The notes under the pieces are model-generated. The model was not told the origin of the DNA and made no database searches. It saw nothing but the letters and a program-made list of their open reading frames with translations. Source: Opitutales bacterium (GTDB taxonomy: Bacteria; Verrucomicrobiota; Verrucomicrobiia; Opitutales; T3Sed10-336). From it: a DNA stretch of 45,480 nucleotides. Numbering within the stretch: position 1 is the stretch's first letter; the number at the start of each line of letters is the position of its first letter. Position numbers and translations under genes: made by a program. Location: NCBI GenBank assembly GCA_007130045.1, contig SLTG01000038.1:1-45480 (forward strand). The letters run 5' to 3'. Positions 20,073 through 29,390 of the stretch are shown here, in pieces.

Positions 20073-21944
20073 ATGAACCACCGCGCCAAAACGATCCTGC
20101 TGTTTGCGTTAATTTTCACGATACTGTTCAGTCTCGCCTTTCTTATGGTTGATCGCGTCGCGGTTCAAGGGCTCGGGTCGCGATTTTACATTATAGCCTT
20201 CGCGTTGATCGGGTCCGTTCTGCTGATACTCAGCGGATACGTTTGGGACCGAACAACGGTTTCGCACCTGAGGTTTCTTAGACAGAAGGCGGAAACGGCG
20301 AAATCCGAAGAACTCATCGACACCGCCCAGGAACCGATCGATTTCACGTTTGAAGGCCAGAACGAGATTCTTGGCATCGCCCGTAAAATCGAAGAGATGG
20401 CACAGTCCCTTCAAAAGGTCGACGCGCGTTACCGTGCAATCGTCGAAGACCAAACCGACCTGGTTTCCCGCTACCTGCCCGACGGCAAACTGACTTTTGT
20501 CAACAACGCCTACTGTACCCTGATCTCGGAGAAACGGGAGGAAATTGTCGGCCGGACCTTCTTCCCGTTTATCGGTGCGGAGAACGCCGAGATTCTTGAC
20601 ACGATCACACACCTGACACCCGACAACCCCATTACCTCCTTCGAACACAAGATGAGCCTTCCGGGCGGAGAAACCAAGTGGTACCAGTGGACAAACCGCG
20701 CCATCTTCGACACCTATGGCAGACTGTTCGAACACCAGGCGGTCGGCCGCGATATAAGCGAAGTCAAGAACCTCGAAGCCCAGGTTCGGCAATCCCAGAA
20801 ACTCGAGTCGGTCGGCCAGTTGGCCGCCGGGATCGCTCACGACTTCAATAATATCCTCACCGTAATTCAGGGGCATGCCAATCTGCTGATGAAAACCGAT
20901 CGCCCGGCCGAACGGATGAAACACTCGGCCGAACAGATCTGCCTGGCCACCGATCACGCGAGCAATCTGTCACGACAACTTCTCGTTTTCAGCAACAAAC
21001 AGGTCACGCACGCCACGGCGCTCGATTTGAATGAGATCATCCAGCGTTTGACCCGGATGCTGGGGCGCATCCTGAACGAGGATATCAGCCTTGAGCTCGA
21101 CTGTGCACAAAAGTTGCCCTTGATCGAAGCCGACAGCGGGATGATGGAACAGATCGTCTTTAATCTGGCTGTAAACGCGCGCGATGCGATGCCGGAGGGC
21201 GGAACGCTGAGCATCCGGACATCCACCGAAGTCGTGGGACGGCAGGAAAGCAAGCGGCATCCCGAAGCCTCCCCCGGACGATTCGTTCTACTTTCCATCA
21301 CGGACACCGGAACTGGAATCAGTCCGGATGACCTGCCGAAGATATTCGAACCGTTTTTTTCAACAAAGGGCGTCGGCAAGGGATCGGGGCTGGGACTGGC
21401 GACCGTTTACGGAATCGTCAAACAGCACGACGGATGGATCGAAGTTTCCAGTGCACCCGGTGCCGGAACAGAGTTCAACATCTATCTGCCGGCCGTCGAG
21501 ACAAGAACTCGGGAACGGGTCTCCGAACCGAGTGACGCACACCTGAACAGCATTGGAAACGAGACAATCCTCCTCGCGGAAGACGAACCCGTTCTCAGGG
21601 AACTCGTAAAAGGCATCCTCGAAGACCACGGCTATGTCGTACTGGACGCCGAGTCGGGCGTTGTCGCGCTCGAAGTCTGGAGTGAACACAAGGACCGAAT
21701 CGACCTGCTGCTGACCGATATAGTCATGCCGGACGGAATTACGGGAAAGGATCTGGCGCAAAGGCTTCACGAAGAATCGCCCGATTTGAAAGTCGTCTAT
21801 ACAAGCGGTTACAGCGCAGGTGTCGTAGGTAAGGAACTCACCTTGAAGGAAGGCATCAACTTCCTGCAGAAGCCGTTTGAACCCGCCAAACTCGCCCGAC
21901 TCATCCGTCAGAGGCTCGACGAACCGGTGGAGGCGCGTGTCTGA
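20073..21944 (+). CDS. Membrane-bound PAS hybrid histidine kinase
   Basis: A 623-residue sensor kinase. Two N-terminal helices (residues ~8-26 and ~36-55) leave almost no periplasmic loop, so they act as an anchor rather than a periplasmic sensor. A short helical linker (~60-125) is followed by a PAS domain (~125-240, YRAIVEDQTDLVSRYLPDG). Then come the H-box (AAGIAHDFNNILTVI, His256), the N-box (NLAVNARDAMPEGG), G1 (DTGTGIS) and G2 (GSGLGLATVYGIVKQHDG), and a C-terminal receiver (ILLAEDEPVLREL; Asp549 in LLLTDIVMPD; Lys in LQKPF). No output regulator lies nearby. It converges on the flavoprotein gene. Confidence 0.92.
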   Translation: MNHRAKTILLFALIFTILFSLAFLMVDRVAVQGLGSRFYIIAFALIGSVLLILSGYVWDRTTVSHLRFLRQKAETAKSEELIDTAQEPIDFTFEGQNEILGIARKIEEMAQSLQKVDARYRAIVEDQTDLVSRYLPDGKLTFVNNAYCTLISEKREEIVGRTFFPFIGAENAEILDTITHLTPDNPITSFEHKMSLPGGETKWYQWTNRAIFDTYGRLFEHQAVGRDISEVKNLEAQVRQSQKLESVGQLAAGIAHDFNNILTVIQGHANLLMKTDRPAERMKHSAEQICLATDHASNLSRQLLVFSNKQVTHATALDLNEIIQRLTRMLGRILNEDISLELDCAQKLPLIEADSGMMEQIVFNLAVNARDAMPEGGTLSIRTSTEVVGRQESKRHPEASPGRFVLLSITDTGTGISPDDLPKIFEPFFSTKGVGKGSGLGLATVYGIVKQHDGWIEVSSAPGAGTEFNIYLPAVETRTRERVSEPSDAHLNSIGNETILLAEDEPVLRELVKGILEDHGYVVLDAESGVVALEVWSEHKDRIDLLLTDIVMPDGITGKDLAQRLHEESPDLKVVYTSGYSAGVVGKELTLKEGINFLQKPFEPAKLARLIRQRLDEPVEARV

Positions 21945-22010
21945 GGACGCGCGACCCGTGCTTCGCAGGGCGCGGCACCCGGGAACGAACAACAGACAAC
22001 CGACAGCCGG

Positions 22011-23177
22011 CTAATAAACGTCACGCTGGTAGCGTTTCTCCTTTCGCATCAGCTTGATGAAATTGGCGGCTTCCTCTTCGTTCATCCCCCCCTGCTCCCG
22101 CACGATGCGGTGGAGAGCGGCGTCCACGTCTTTGGCCATGCGGTGAGCGTCGCCGCACACGTAGAGAATGCTTCCCCTGTTAATCCATTCCCAAAGCGCT
22201 TCGGCGTTCTCGAGCATGCGATGCTGAACGTAAATTTTTTCCGCCTGATCGCGTGAGAATGCCAAATCCAGGCGGTCCAGGACCCCGCCTTGATGATACC
22301 GGTCGAACTCCTCGCCGTAGAGATAATCGTATTCCCGTCGCTGGTCGCCGAAGAAAAGCCAGTTTTGTCCCGTACTCTGCAAGGCGATGCGTTCCTGTAT
22401 AAACGCCCTGAACGGAGCAATCCCGGTTCCAGGTCCGACCATGATGATGTCGCGGGACGGGTCGTCGGGCAGCCTGAAATGCGATTTGGCGACGAAGACG
22501 GGCACCTCCTTCGCTCCGGCGGAAACCCGCTCCGCCAGATAGGTCGAACAAACCCCCAGGCGGTCGCGGTCGTTTGTCCGGTATCTCACCACCGCGACCG
22601 TCAAATGCACTTCCTCCGGGAACTGGAGCGGCGACGAAGCGATCGAATACAGGCGCGGCACCAGCCGCTTCAACCCGTCGACAAGCTCCTGGGGCGTGAA
22701 CCGGACACTCGGGTGTTCTTCGAGCAGGTCGATACATTCCCGGTTCTTCAGGTACTCGGTCATCTCCGCCCTCGCCTCGGATCCCAACAGCGATTCCAGG
22801 CGTTCCCGCTCGGCGGAATCAGTCGCCCGCTCCAGCATCGATTCGAGAAATTTCTTATTCTGCATCGCGATGTTGAGGTGACGCATCAGCGCCTCCCGCA
22901 GCGAAACCGGTACCTCGTGCTTCGGCAGCGTGACCTTCTCGTTCCCCTCCGCGCCGAGAATGGCGATGAGTTCATCGACCGCCCGGGGATCGTTGGCGGG
23001 AAAAACACCCAGCGAATCGCCCACCTCGTAAGCGAGACCGCTCTCCGAAATGTCGATCGCAATGTGGCGCGTATCCTTCCACGAACCTTCCTTGTTCAGT
23101 CTCCTGTTTTCGACAATCGATGAAAGGAAGGGATTGTTCTTGGAATAAATCGACGGTGTTTGCACTTCGTTGGTCAT
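22011..23177 (-). CDS. CysJ-like FAD/NADPH flavoprotein lacking the flavodoxin domain
   Basis: A 388-residue ferredoxin-NADP reductase-type protein of the sulfite reductase alpha/cytochrome P450 reductase group. The FAD domain carries RLYSIASSP and GVCSTYLAERV with the helical connecting domain between; the NADPH part carries MVGPGTGIAPFRAFIQER and CGDAHRMAKDVDAAL and ends in an aromatic residue (RDVY), as diflavin reductases do. The N-terminal FMN (flavodoxin) domain of CysJ is absent, so electrons would pass to a separate flavodoxin, ferredoxin or hemoprotein. The start MTNEVQTPS at 23177 was chosen because the upstream extension is low-quality; its ribosome site is weak. No sulfite reductase beta subunit is adjacent, so the role in sulfur assimilation is inferred. 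Confidence 0.85.
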   Translation of the reverse strand: MTNEVQTPSIYSKNNPFLSSIVENRRLNKEGSWKDTRHIAIDISESGLAYEVGDSLGVFPANDPRAVDELIAILGAEGNEKVTLPKHEVPVSLREALMRHLNIAMQNKKFLESMLERATDSAERERLESLLGSEARAEMTEYLKNRECIDLLEEHPSVRFTPQELVDGLKRLVPRLYSIASSPLQFPEEVHLTVAVVRYRTNDRDRLGVCSTYLAERVSAGAKEVPVFVAKSHFRLPDDPSRDIIMVGPGTGIAPFRAFIQERIALQSTGQNWLFFGDQRREYDYLYGEEFDRYHQGGVLDRLDLAFSRDQAEKIYVQHRMLENAEALWEWINRGSILYVCGDAHRMAKDVDAALHRIVREQGGMNEEEAANFIKLMRKEKRYQRDVY

Positions 23178-23410
23178 GAGACATCGTAAGGTGTTGCAGG
23201 AATATCGTCTTCCGCTGCAAAGTGCTTTTCGGCGCGCGGGCGTCGAGACCACCTCGCTGGAATCGGTCAACTTGCCTGAATCAACCTAATAAAACATCCT
23301 TTGAAGGAAAGAAAAACAATAAATCCGCTTTTGGCACCCGGTCAAAAGCACCCGGCGAGACGTGCCGCTGGAATTCGCCATCGCGAATCCACAGACCCGG
23401 CCCATTTCCC

Positions 23411-24160
23411 ATGGAAATAACCAGGGAACAGCGGATTCAGAAGCTGATCGCCGACGCCGGATATTGTTCCAGGCGCGCCGCTGAGGCGCTCATCGCCGAC
23501 GGAAAGGTCACGGTCAACGGCAGGCTCGCCGAATTGGGCCAGAAAGCGGTCTCCGGGCGGGATCGAATTCTCATTTCGGGAAAGCCGCTCTCCGCTCCTC
23601 CTTCGCGGAAGCTTACGCTCGCCATGAACAAACCCAGGGGGTATCTCTGCACCAACAGCGATCCGCACGACGACAGGACCGTCTTCCGCCTTCTCCCCCC
23701 GGAGTTCGCGGGATTCCGGCTCTACTGCGCGGGTCGCCTGGACAAGGACAGCGAAGGGCTCCTGATACTCACCACGGACGGCGATCTCACCCACCGCCTT
23801 CTCCATCCGTCGCAGCAGATCACCAAACGTTACCGTGTCCGTCTGCGCGACCCGTTTCCCCGCAAGGATCTTCCCCGACTCCTCAAGGGAGTGCGTGTCG
23901 AAGGCGACCTCTTGCGCGCCGAAAAGGCGTTTCTCCTCGGGCCCGGCAATGCGCCGGAGAGTTCGGACCAACTCGAGGTTCACCTTCATCACGGCCGCAA
24001 GCGGGAGATCCGGCGGCTCTTCGAAGGGTTGCGCCACCGGGTGAAACGCCTCAAACGCATTCAGATCGGCAATTTCGCGCTTAAAGGCATCGGCCCCGGA
24101 CAGATCCGCGTGCTCGGACGCGCTGACATCCGGGCGTTGCTGGAAGAAGAAAAACGATAA
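23411..24160 (+). CDS. RsuA/RluB-family rRNA pseudouridine synthase
   Basis: A 249-residue RNA pseudouridine synthase. The S4 RNA-binding domain (RIQKLIADAGYCSRRAAEALIADGKVTVNG) precedes the catalytic domain, whose Asp lies in GRLDKDSEGLLILTTDGDLTHRL. The motifs NKPRGYLCT, KRYRVRL and HHGRKREIRRLFE are also typical. It resembles RluB/RluE/RluF; which rRNA site is modified cannot be told from the sequence. The start MEITREQRIQK at 23411 fits the family; the open frame upstream lacks similarity. Confidence 0.92.
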   Translation: MEITREQRIQKLIADAGYCSRRAAEALIADGKVTVNGRLAELGQKAVSGRDRILISGKPLSAPPSRKLTLAMNKPRGYLCTNSDPHDDRTVFRLLPPEFAGFRLYCAGRLDKDSEGLLILTTDGDLTHRLLHPSQQITKRYRVRLRDPFPRKDLPRLLKGVRVEGDLLRAEKAFLLGPGNAPESSDQLEVHLHHGRKREIRRLFEGLRHRVKRLKRIQIGNFALKGIGPGQIRVLGRADIRALLEEEKR

Positions 24161-24343
24161 CGCGGGTCCTGCCGCCTCAGCCGCCAAGCGAAAAAGGAAT
24201 GGACCACCGGATTCGGAACCTCTCAAGAAGCGCGTTTGACGAATTCCCCTCGACACCCGGCCTTCAAGACCCAACATCCCGTAAACGACCCAATACCACC
24301 ACCAAACAATCACCAACCTTACAGCCAAACCACAGAAGCCATT

Positions 24344-25216
24344 ATGGAACTCATCGACGGAAACCGGATATCGGCGGAAATCATCGAGGAACTTAAGACA
24401 GACGTCGCCGCAATGGACGGGGCGAAACCCTGCGTGGCATTTATCCGGGTGGGGGAAGACCCCGCATCCGTATCCTACGTGCGCAAGAAGGAAAAAGTCG
24501 CACGCGAAATAGGGATCGAAAGCCGCCTGACCGTCCTGCCGGAAACCGTCTCCCAGGACGAACTGTTCGCGCTCATCGACGGTTTCAACCAGGACCCATT
24601 CGTATCGGGAATTCTCATTCAGTCGCCCCTTCCTTCGCACCTCGACGAACTCGCGGCCTTCCGGAAGGTGCTTCCGGAAAAGGACGTCGACGGCTTCCAT
24701 ACGGTCAATCTCGGTTTGCTTTGCCAGGAGGACGACGCCGGCTTCGTCGCCTGCACCCCCGCCGGAATCATGGAGCTCCTGCGGCGCTCCAAGGTGGATC
24801 TTGCCGGAAAGCATGTCGTCGTTCTCGGACGCAGCCTGATCGTAGGCAAACCCGTCGCCCTTCTTGCCCTTCAAAAAAAAGACTGGGCCAACGCAACCGT
24901 CACGGTCTGCCACTCGCGCACAAACAACCTCGCGGAAATTACACGGCAGGCCGACGTATTGATCGCCGCCATAGGGAAGGCGGGCTTTGTTTCGGGGGAC
25001 ATGGTCAAAGACGGCGCCGTGGTGATCGACGTCGGCATCAACCGCATTCCGGACCCGTCCCGGAAATCCGGTTATCGCCTGACCGGCGACGTTCAATTCG
25101 AAGCGGTCTCGGCAAAGGCCTCCAAACTCACCCCCGTTCCCGGAGGCGTCGGCCCCATGACCGTCGCCATGCTCATGAGGAACACGGTGAAAGCGTTCCG
25201 CCGGCAGCATTTCTGA
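24344..25216 (+). CDS. folD: Bifunctional methylene-THF dehydrogenase/methenyl-THF cyclohydrolase FolD
   Basis: Interconverts 5,10-methylene- and 10-formyl-tetrahydrofolate using NADP. In 290 residues it shows the folate site with the YxxxK motif ([10 protein letters not shown]), QSPLPSHLD (usual QLPLP, here QSPLP), [19 protein letters not shown], the nucleotide motif [15 protein letters not shown] (usually GRSxxVGxP) and the C-terminal [14 protein letters not shown]. The ATG at 24344 starts the family's normal N-terminus ([13 protein letters not shown]) with AGAAG upstream. It likely feeds the folate pool used by MetH. Confidence 0.97.
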   Translation: MELIDGNRISAEIIEELKTDVAAMDGAKPCVAFIRVGEDPASVSYVRKKEKVAREIGIESRLTVLPETVSQDELFALIDGFNQDPFVSGILIQSPLPSHLDELAAFRKVLPEKDVDGFHTVNLGLLCQEDDAGFVACTPAGIMELLRRSKVDLAGKHVVVLGRSLIVGKPVALLALQKKDWANATVTVCHSRTNNLAEITRQADVLIAAIGKAGFVSGDMVKDGAVVIDVGINRIPDPSRKSGYRLTGDVQFEAVSAKASKLTPVPGGVGPMTVAMLMRNTVKAFRRQHF

Positions 25217-25393
25217 GCGAACGCCCGGCAAAGGCGGATGCCGTTGGACCAAACGATCCCCCCATCGGGATTTCACCGGATGATCCATCCGGCTTCGCGA
25301 CGTTTCCCACGCGCTCACGCGTCCACCTTTCCGATTTCATTGTTGCCAAACCAGTTCGAACCTTCCACAATCGTTTGAGGATATTTTGTCCCA

Positions 25394-25693
25394 ATGATAA
25401 AAAACACGGATTTCGCCAAAGCATTCTTTTATCTCCTTCTGACGGCTTTTGTCGTCGTGGGGGTGTTTTCGGCCATTTTCCTCCAACAGACCTACCGCGA
25501 ATACACGACCCTCAAGCAGCGCCAGGAACAATACGCCCGCCAGCTCGAGCAAGCCGAAAGGGATCTGGTTTACAAGGAGCACTATTACAAGAATCTCCTG
25601 AACGACCCGGAGTTCGTCGAGCGGGTCGCTCGCCAGCAACTCGGTTACGCCCGGCCCGGAGAGATCCTGTTTCGCTTCGAGAGCGAGGAGTGA
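25394..25693 (+). CDS. FtsB/DivIC-like septum formation initiator
   Basis: A 99-residue single-pass membrane protein. A short cytoplasmic start precedes a helix at ~10-30 (AFFYLLLTAFVVVGVFSAIFL). A coiled coil follows (~33-65, TYREYTTLKQRQEQYARQLEQAERDL), then NDPEFVERVARQQLGYARPGEILFRF, the conserved C-terminal motif of FtsB/DivIC. Family members join FtsL and FtsQ in the divisome. It follows folD by 177 bases and converges on uvrB with an 8-base gap. Confidence 0.88.
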   Translation: MIKNTDFAKAFFYLLLTAFVVVGVFSAIFLQQTYREYTTLKQRQEQYARQLEQAERDLVYKEHYYKNLLNDPEFVERVARQQLGYARPGEILFRFESEE

Positions 25694-25701
25694 GCCCGCT
25701 C

Positions 25702-27729
25702 TCACTTTCGCTTTGCCGCACCGCGCCGGGCGCCTGACTTCTTTTTCCTCCCAGCCGAATAGCCGCCCTCCTTCCGGCTTTTCAACGCCTCGATCTGGTC
25801 CCTGAGAATGGCCGCTCGCTCGAATTCCAGGTTTCGCGCCGCCTGCAGCATCTCATCCCCGAGTTCGGCAAGCACCCGGCCAACATCCTGATCCCGCGTT
25901 CCCTCGCTCACGGCCAGCGCTTCTTCCGTCACCGCTTCCTCGTACCGGTGGAGACTTGCCTGGTCGCCGCGCTTGACGCTTCGCGGAGTGATCCCGTGCT
26001 CCCGGTTGTAGGCGATCTGCTTTTCCCGCCGCGCATTGACGATCGCCAGCGTGCGCTCAATCGACCCGGTCATCACGTCGGCGTAAAAAATCACCCTGCC
26101 CTTCTCGTGACGCGCCGCGCGTCCGGCGGTCTGAATCAGGCTCGTCTCGCTTCGCAGGAACCCTTCCTTGTCCGCGTCCAGGATCGCAACCAGGGCCACT
26201 TCGGGAAGATCGATCCCCTCGCGCAAAAGGTTGACACCCACCAGCACGTCAAAATCGCCGCGGCGAAGGTTTCGAAGGATTTCCACGCGTTCGATCGCAT
26301 CGATATCGGAGTGAAGGTATTCAACCCTGACATCGGATTCCCGCAGATACGTGGCGATATCCTCCGAGGTTCGTTTGGTCAATGCGGTCACCAGCACGCG
26401 TTCCCCTTCGCCGGCGGCCATCCTGATTTCACCGATCAGATCCTCCACCTGTCCGCGCGTGGATCGGACTTCGATGGCCGGATCGAGGAGACCCGTGGGT
26501 CGAATGACCTGCTCGGCCACGACGGTCGACTTCTCAATTTCGTATTTCGCCGGTGTGGCGGAAACGAAGACAATCCGCTTCGCCAGCTCCTCGAACTCCT
26601 GATAAGCCAGGGGCCGGTTATCCAACGCCGACGGAAGCCGGAATCCATGTTCGACCAGAGTCGATTTCCGGGAGCGGTCTCCCGCGTACATTCCCCCGAT
26701 CTGCGACACCGTGGCGTGGCTTTCATCAATGAACACCAGGAAATCATCCGGGAAAAAATCGATCAGGCACCACGGCCGCTCGCCTTCGCGCCGTCCCGAG
26801 AGGTGGCGCGAGTAATTTTCGATGCCGCTGCAAAAGCCCATCTCCTGCAGGAGTTCCAGATCGTATTCGGTCCGCATGCGAATGCGTTGCGCTTCCAGGA
26901 GTTGCCCCTTCCGTTCGAACTCGGCCACGCGTCTCTCCAGTTCCCGCCGGATCTCGTTTATCGCCGCGTCGATCTTCCTTTTCGGCGTAATGAACTGGTT
27001 GGCGGGATAGAGATTGAACGAATCCAGCGGTTTCGTGCTTTCACCGGTATCCGGATCGAACTCAGCGAGGCTCTCGATTTCGTCGCCGAAGAATTCGACC
27101 CGAAGCCCTCCTTCCGTGTAGGCCGGCATCACGTCCACCACGTCGCCTCGGACACGGAAACGTCCCCGGGCAAGCTCGTAATCGTTTCGATCGTAAAGAT
27201 TCTCAACCAGCCGCCCGAGAAACGCGTCACGGTTGAACTCGCTTCCGCTCCGCAGCGGAATCATCATTTCCTCGAAATCCTCCGGCGATCCAAGACCGTA
27301 AATGCAGGAGACGCTGGCGACGACAATCACGTCGCGACGCGTGATCAGGCTGCTGGTGGCGGAGATCCGCAGCCGTTCGATCTCGTCGTTGATCGACGAG
27401 TCCTTTTCGATGTAGGTGTCGGTCTGAGGAACGTAGGCTTCCGGCTGGTAGTAGTCGTAATAACTCACGAAGTATTCGACCGCGTTCTCGGGGAAGAAGC
27501 TTTTGAACTCGGAGTACAACTGGGCGGCGAGGGTCTTGTTGTGGGAAATGATCAGGGTCGGCCTCTGGCAGCGTTCGATGACGTTGGCCATTGTGAACGT
27601 TTTTCCCGAACCGGTGACCCCGAGCAGAGTCTGATGGCGGTTGCCCGCGTCAACCGACGCCGCGAGGGCGCGAATGGCCTCCGGCTGGTCACCCGTCGGC
27701 TGGTAATCCGATGCAAGTTTGAATTTCAT
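25702..27729 (-). CDS. uvrB: Excinuclease ABC subunit UvrB
   Basis: DNA damage-recognition and helicase-like subunit of nucleotide excision repair. In 675 residues (normal) it has Walker A (LLGVTGSGKTFT), the beta-hairpin that locks onto damaged DNA (YYDYYQPEAYVPQTDTYIEK), the DESH box (VFIDESHATVSQIGGMY), later helicase motifs (EGIDLPEVALVAILDADKEG; QTAGRAARHEKG) and the C-terminal UVR helix pair that contacts UvrC (LEFERAAILRDQIEAL). A Lys/Arg-rich tail follows. Two 13-base direct repeats lie just before its start. It is divergent from the DUF5069-type gene with a 65-base gap. Confidence 0.98.
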   Translation of the reverse strand: MKFKLASDYQPTGDQPEAIRALAASVDAGNRHQTLLGVTGSGKTFTMANVIERCQRPTLIISHNKTLAAQLYSEFKSFFPENAVEYFVSYYDYYQPEAYVPQTDTYIEKDSSINDEIERLRISATSSLITRRDVIVVASVSCIYGLGSPEDFEEMMIPLRSGSEFNRDAFLGRLVENLYDRNDYELARGRFRVRGDVVDVMPAYTEGGLRVEFFGDEIESLAEFDPDTGESTKPLDSFNLYPANQFITPKRKIDAAINEIRRELERRVAEFERKGQLLEAQRIRMRTEYDLELLQEMGFCSGIENYSRHLSGRREGERPWCLIDFFPDDFLVFIDESHATVSQIGGMYAGDRSRKSTLVEHGFRLPSALDNRPLAYQEFEELAKRIVFVSATPAKYEIEKSTVVAEQVIRPTGLLDPAIEVRSTRGQVEDLIGEIRMAAGEGERVLVTALTKRTSEDIATYLRESDVRVEYLHSDIDAIERVEILRNLRRGDFDVLVGVNLLREGIDLPEVALVAILDADKEGFLRSETSLIQTAGRAARHEKGRVIFYADVMTGSIERTLAIVNARREKQIAYNREHGITPRSVKRGDQASLHRYEEAVTEEALAVSEGTRDQDVGRVLAELGDEMLQAARNLEFERAAILRDQIEALKSRKEGGYSAGRKKKSGARRGAAKRK

Positions 27730-27736
27730 GACTCCA

Positions 27737-27776
27737 CGTTCCGCAACATGCCGGCACCCGCGCCGTTTCGCAACAT
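27737..27776 (-). repeat. Tandem 13-base direct repeats at the uvrB start region
   Basis: On the minus strand ATGTTGCGGAACG (27749-27737) and ATGTTGCGAAACG (27776-27764) differ at one base and are 27 bases apart. They lie 8 and 35 bases before the uvrB start codon, in the shared divergent promoter region. The site could bind a damage-response regulator. It is not a standard GAAC-N4-GTTC or TGTTC-N4-GAACA LexA box. Confidence 0.45.
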
Positions 27777-27794
27777 TCCAGGCGAAAGAAGACG

Positions 27795-28370
27795 GTGGAC
27801 GCAGTTCCGAAAACAGGTACGTTGCCGGATATGCAACACTATCTCTTCCAGCAACGACTCAAGGCAATCTACGGCAAAGCCGTAGAAACCTACGCCGGCG
27901 GCGGACGGAACGTGAACACGTTTTTCGACGGCGCCGAGGTCGAGTTTCTCCGCGGGATCGGCGCGATTCCGATGGAAATCTACGACTTTGCCGAAGACGC
28001 GAACGAGGACGGGGAGCCCGACTGGGAAACCGCTCTCATGATCCAGACGATTCGCAGGGACTATTTTCTTCAGGTCCAGAACGGAATGCACTCCGCCACG
28101 ACCCTCCGCGAACCGGATTTTCCGGCCAAGGAAGACGAGGTCAAGGGGGTTTCCTGGCTCCCTCGCCTCATCCTGAAGGCGAAATCGAAGCTCAAGGGCG
28201 AGATGCCGACCGACCTGATGTACTGCTGTGGCGGCGATCGCAACTTTTTCCGCACCCACGACATTCACCCCGCCGAATTCCTTTATATGACATGGCGCCA
28301 CATGGACCGGGACGAGGCGATCGTCGAATGGGTGCTCTGCCGAAAAGCCAAAGCCGGAGCGACGGTTTGA
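27795..28370 (+). CDS. DUF5069-type protein
   Basis: A 191-residue soluble protein, GTG start at 27795 with GAAAGAAG upstream; an ATG at 27831 is an alternative. The C-terminal ~80 residues (SWLPRLILKAKSKLKGEMP ... NFFRTHDIHPAEFLYMTW.H.DRDEAIVEWV) follow the DUF5069 pattern, a family frequent in Verrucomicrobiota and without known function. The N-terminal half (IYGKAVETYAGGGRNVNTFFDGAEVEFLRGIGAIPMEIYDFAED) is a second conserved-looking part. The promoter region is shared with divergent uvrB. Confidence 0.7.
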   Translation: MDAVPKTGTLPDMQHYLFQQRLKAIYGKAVETYAGGGRNVNTFFDGAEVEFLRGIGAIPMEIYDFAEDANEDGEPDWETALMIQTIRRDYFLQVQNGMHSATTLREPDFPAKEDEVKGVSWLPRLILKAKSKLKGEMPTDLMYCCGGDRNFFRTHDIHPAEFLYMTWRHMDRDEAIVEWVLCRKAKAGATV

Positions 28371-28421
28371 AGCGCGCGGATCGCCCCCCTCCGCCCGGGT
28401 TCCCGCAATCTTCCAACCTGC

Positions 28422-29390
28422 ATGTCCGCTTCCCACAAAGTGCTCTCCAACTGGTACCTGCAATTGGCGCAGCACCTTGAAGCGGGCACGACGCTGGCGG
28501 AAGCTCTGAGAGTGACGTCCGGCCCGCCGGCCGGGGACCGCCTCCGCCTCGCGGCGGAGATCAGTGCCGGCCGTCCGATCGAGGCCGTTATACGAAACGC
28601 GCCGCCCTGGCTGCCACGTTCCGACCGCGCCTCGATCAATGCGGCCATGCAGACCAGCCGTCTCCCGCAGACCCTGCGCAATCTCTCGGACCGGCATGCC
28701 CACGTAGGCGCAACCCAACTCAAGGTGGTCCTCGGACTCCTTTACCCGGTCGGCATCCTGCACTTCGCCGCAGTCATTCTGCCTCTGCTTCGGATGATCG
28801 ATTTCGAATCCGGCTTTAATTGGAGTCCCGGGACGCACCTCCGGTACACCGCCGCATTGCTTCTTCCGATCTGGGGAATCGTCGCGCTGATTGACTTTCT
28901 GGTCAAAACTGAGAATCCGCTCCTTCCCCGGATTCTGCGCGGCATCCCCATTCTTCGCCGCTACGACAAAGCCCAGGCAATGGCGGATTTCTCCTACACC
29001 CTGGGCACCCTGCTCGACGCCGGCGTCCCGATCCGGCCGGCCTGGAAAACGTCCGTCGACGTGGCCCGCGACCCCGCCCTGGCCCGGGCGCATCAAAGCA
29101 TTGAACCCCTTTTCGCCAGGGGCGAGAGTCCGTCCGCACACCTCGGCGAACACAAATATTTCCCCGCCGACTTCGTCGCTTTCTATGAAACCGGAGCCCG
29201 GACGGGAACGCTCGACCAGACGCTGCTCCATGCCGGGCGGGAATTCCAGAACCGGGCGAACAATGCCATGACCCTTGCCGCCATCGTCTATCCCTCGCTG
29301 CTCTTCCTCTGCATCGCCGGGGTTATCGTCACGGCCATCTTTCAAGCCTACGCCGGCTATCTTGATCTGATCCGCGAGATGATGGAGTAA
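28422..29390 (+). CDS. Orphan GspF/PilC-like type II secretion/pilus platform protein
   Basis: A 322-residue inner-membrane protein with the duplicated type II secretion F domain: a cytoplasmic helical bundle (LAQHLEAGTTLAEALRV), two helices at ~106-126 and ~144-165, a second helical bundle (FSYTLGTLLDAGVPIRPAWKTS ... FYETGARTGTLDQTLLHAG) and a last helix at ~286-312. GspF/PilC proteins form the platform above the assembly ATPase. Family members usually have about 400 residues; this one lacks the N-terminal extension. No GspE/PilB ATPase, pseudopilin or secretin lies in the window, so its partners must be elsewhere. Confidence 0.8.
   Translation: MSASHKVLSNWYLQLAQHLEAGTTLAEALRVTSGPPAGDRLRLAAEISAGRPIEAVIRNAPPWLPRSDRASINAAMQTSRLPQTLRNLSDRHAHVGATQLKVVLGLLYPVGILHFAAVILPLLRMIDFESGFNWSPGTHLRYTAALLLPIWGIVALIDFLVKTENPLLPRILRGIPILRRYDKAQAMADFSYTLGTLLDAGVPIRPAWKTSVDVARDPALARAHQSIEPLFARGESPSAHLGEHKYFPADFVAFYETGARTGTLDQTLLHAGREFQNRANNAMTLAAIVYPSLLFLCIAGVIVTAIFQAYAGYLDLIREMME

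Noticed and set aside
21933-21952. GCGCGT...ACGCGC stem at the end of the hybrid kinase gene as a terminator
   Set aside because: The stem is short, overlaps the stop codon and is not followed by a T-run.
23342-25318. 658-residue open frame antisense to the pseudouridine synthase and folD
   Set aside because: It spans two intact convincing genes and encodes no known motif.
25948-27885. 645-residue open frame antisense to uvrB
   Set aside because: It covers uvrB exactly in opposite sense, and the composition is typical of a shadow frame.
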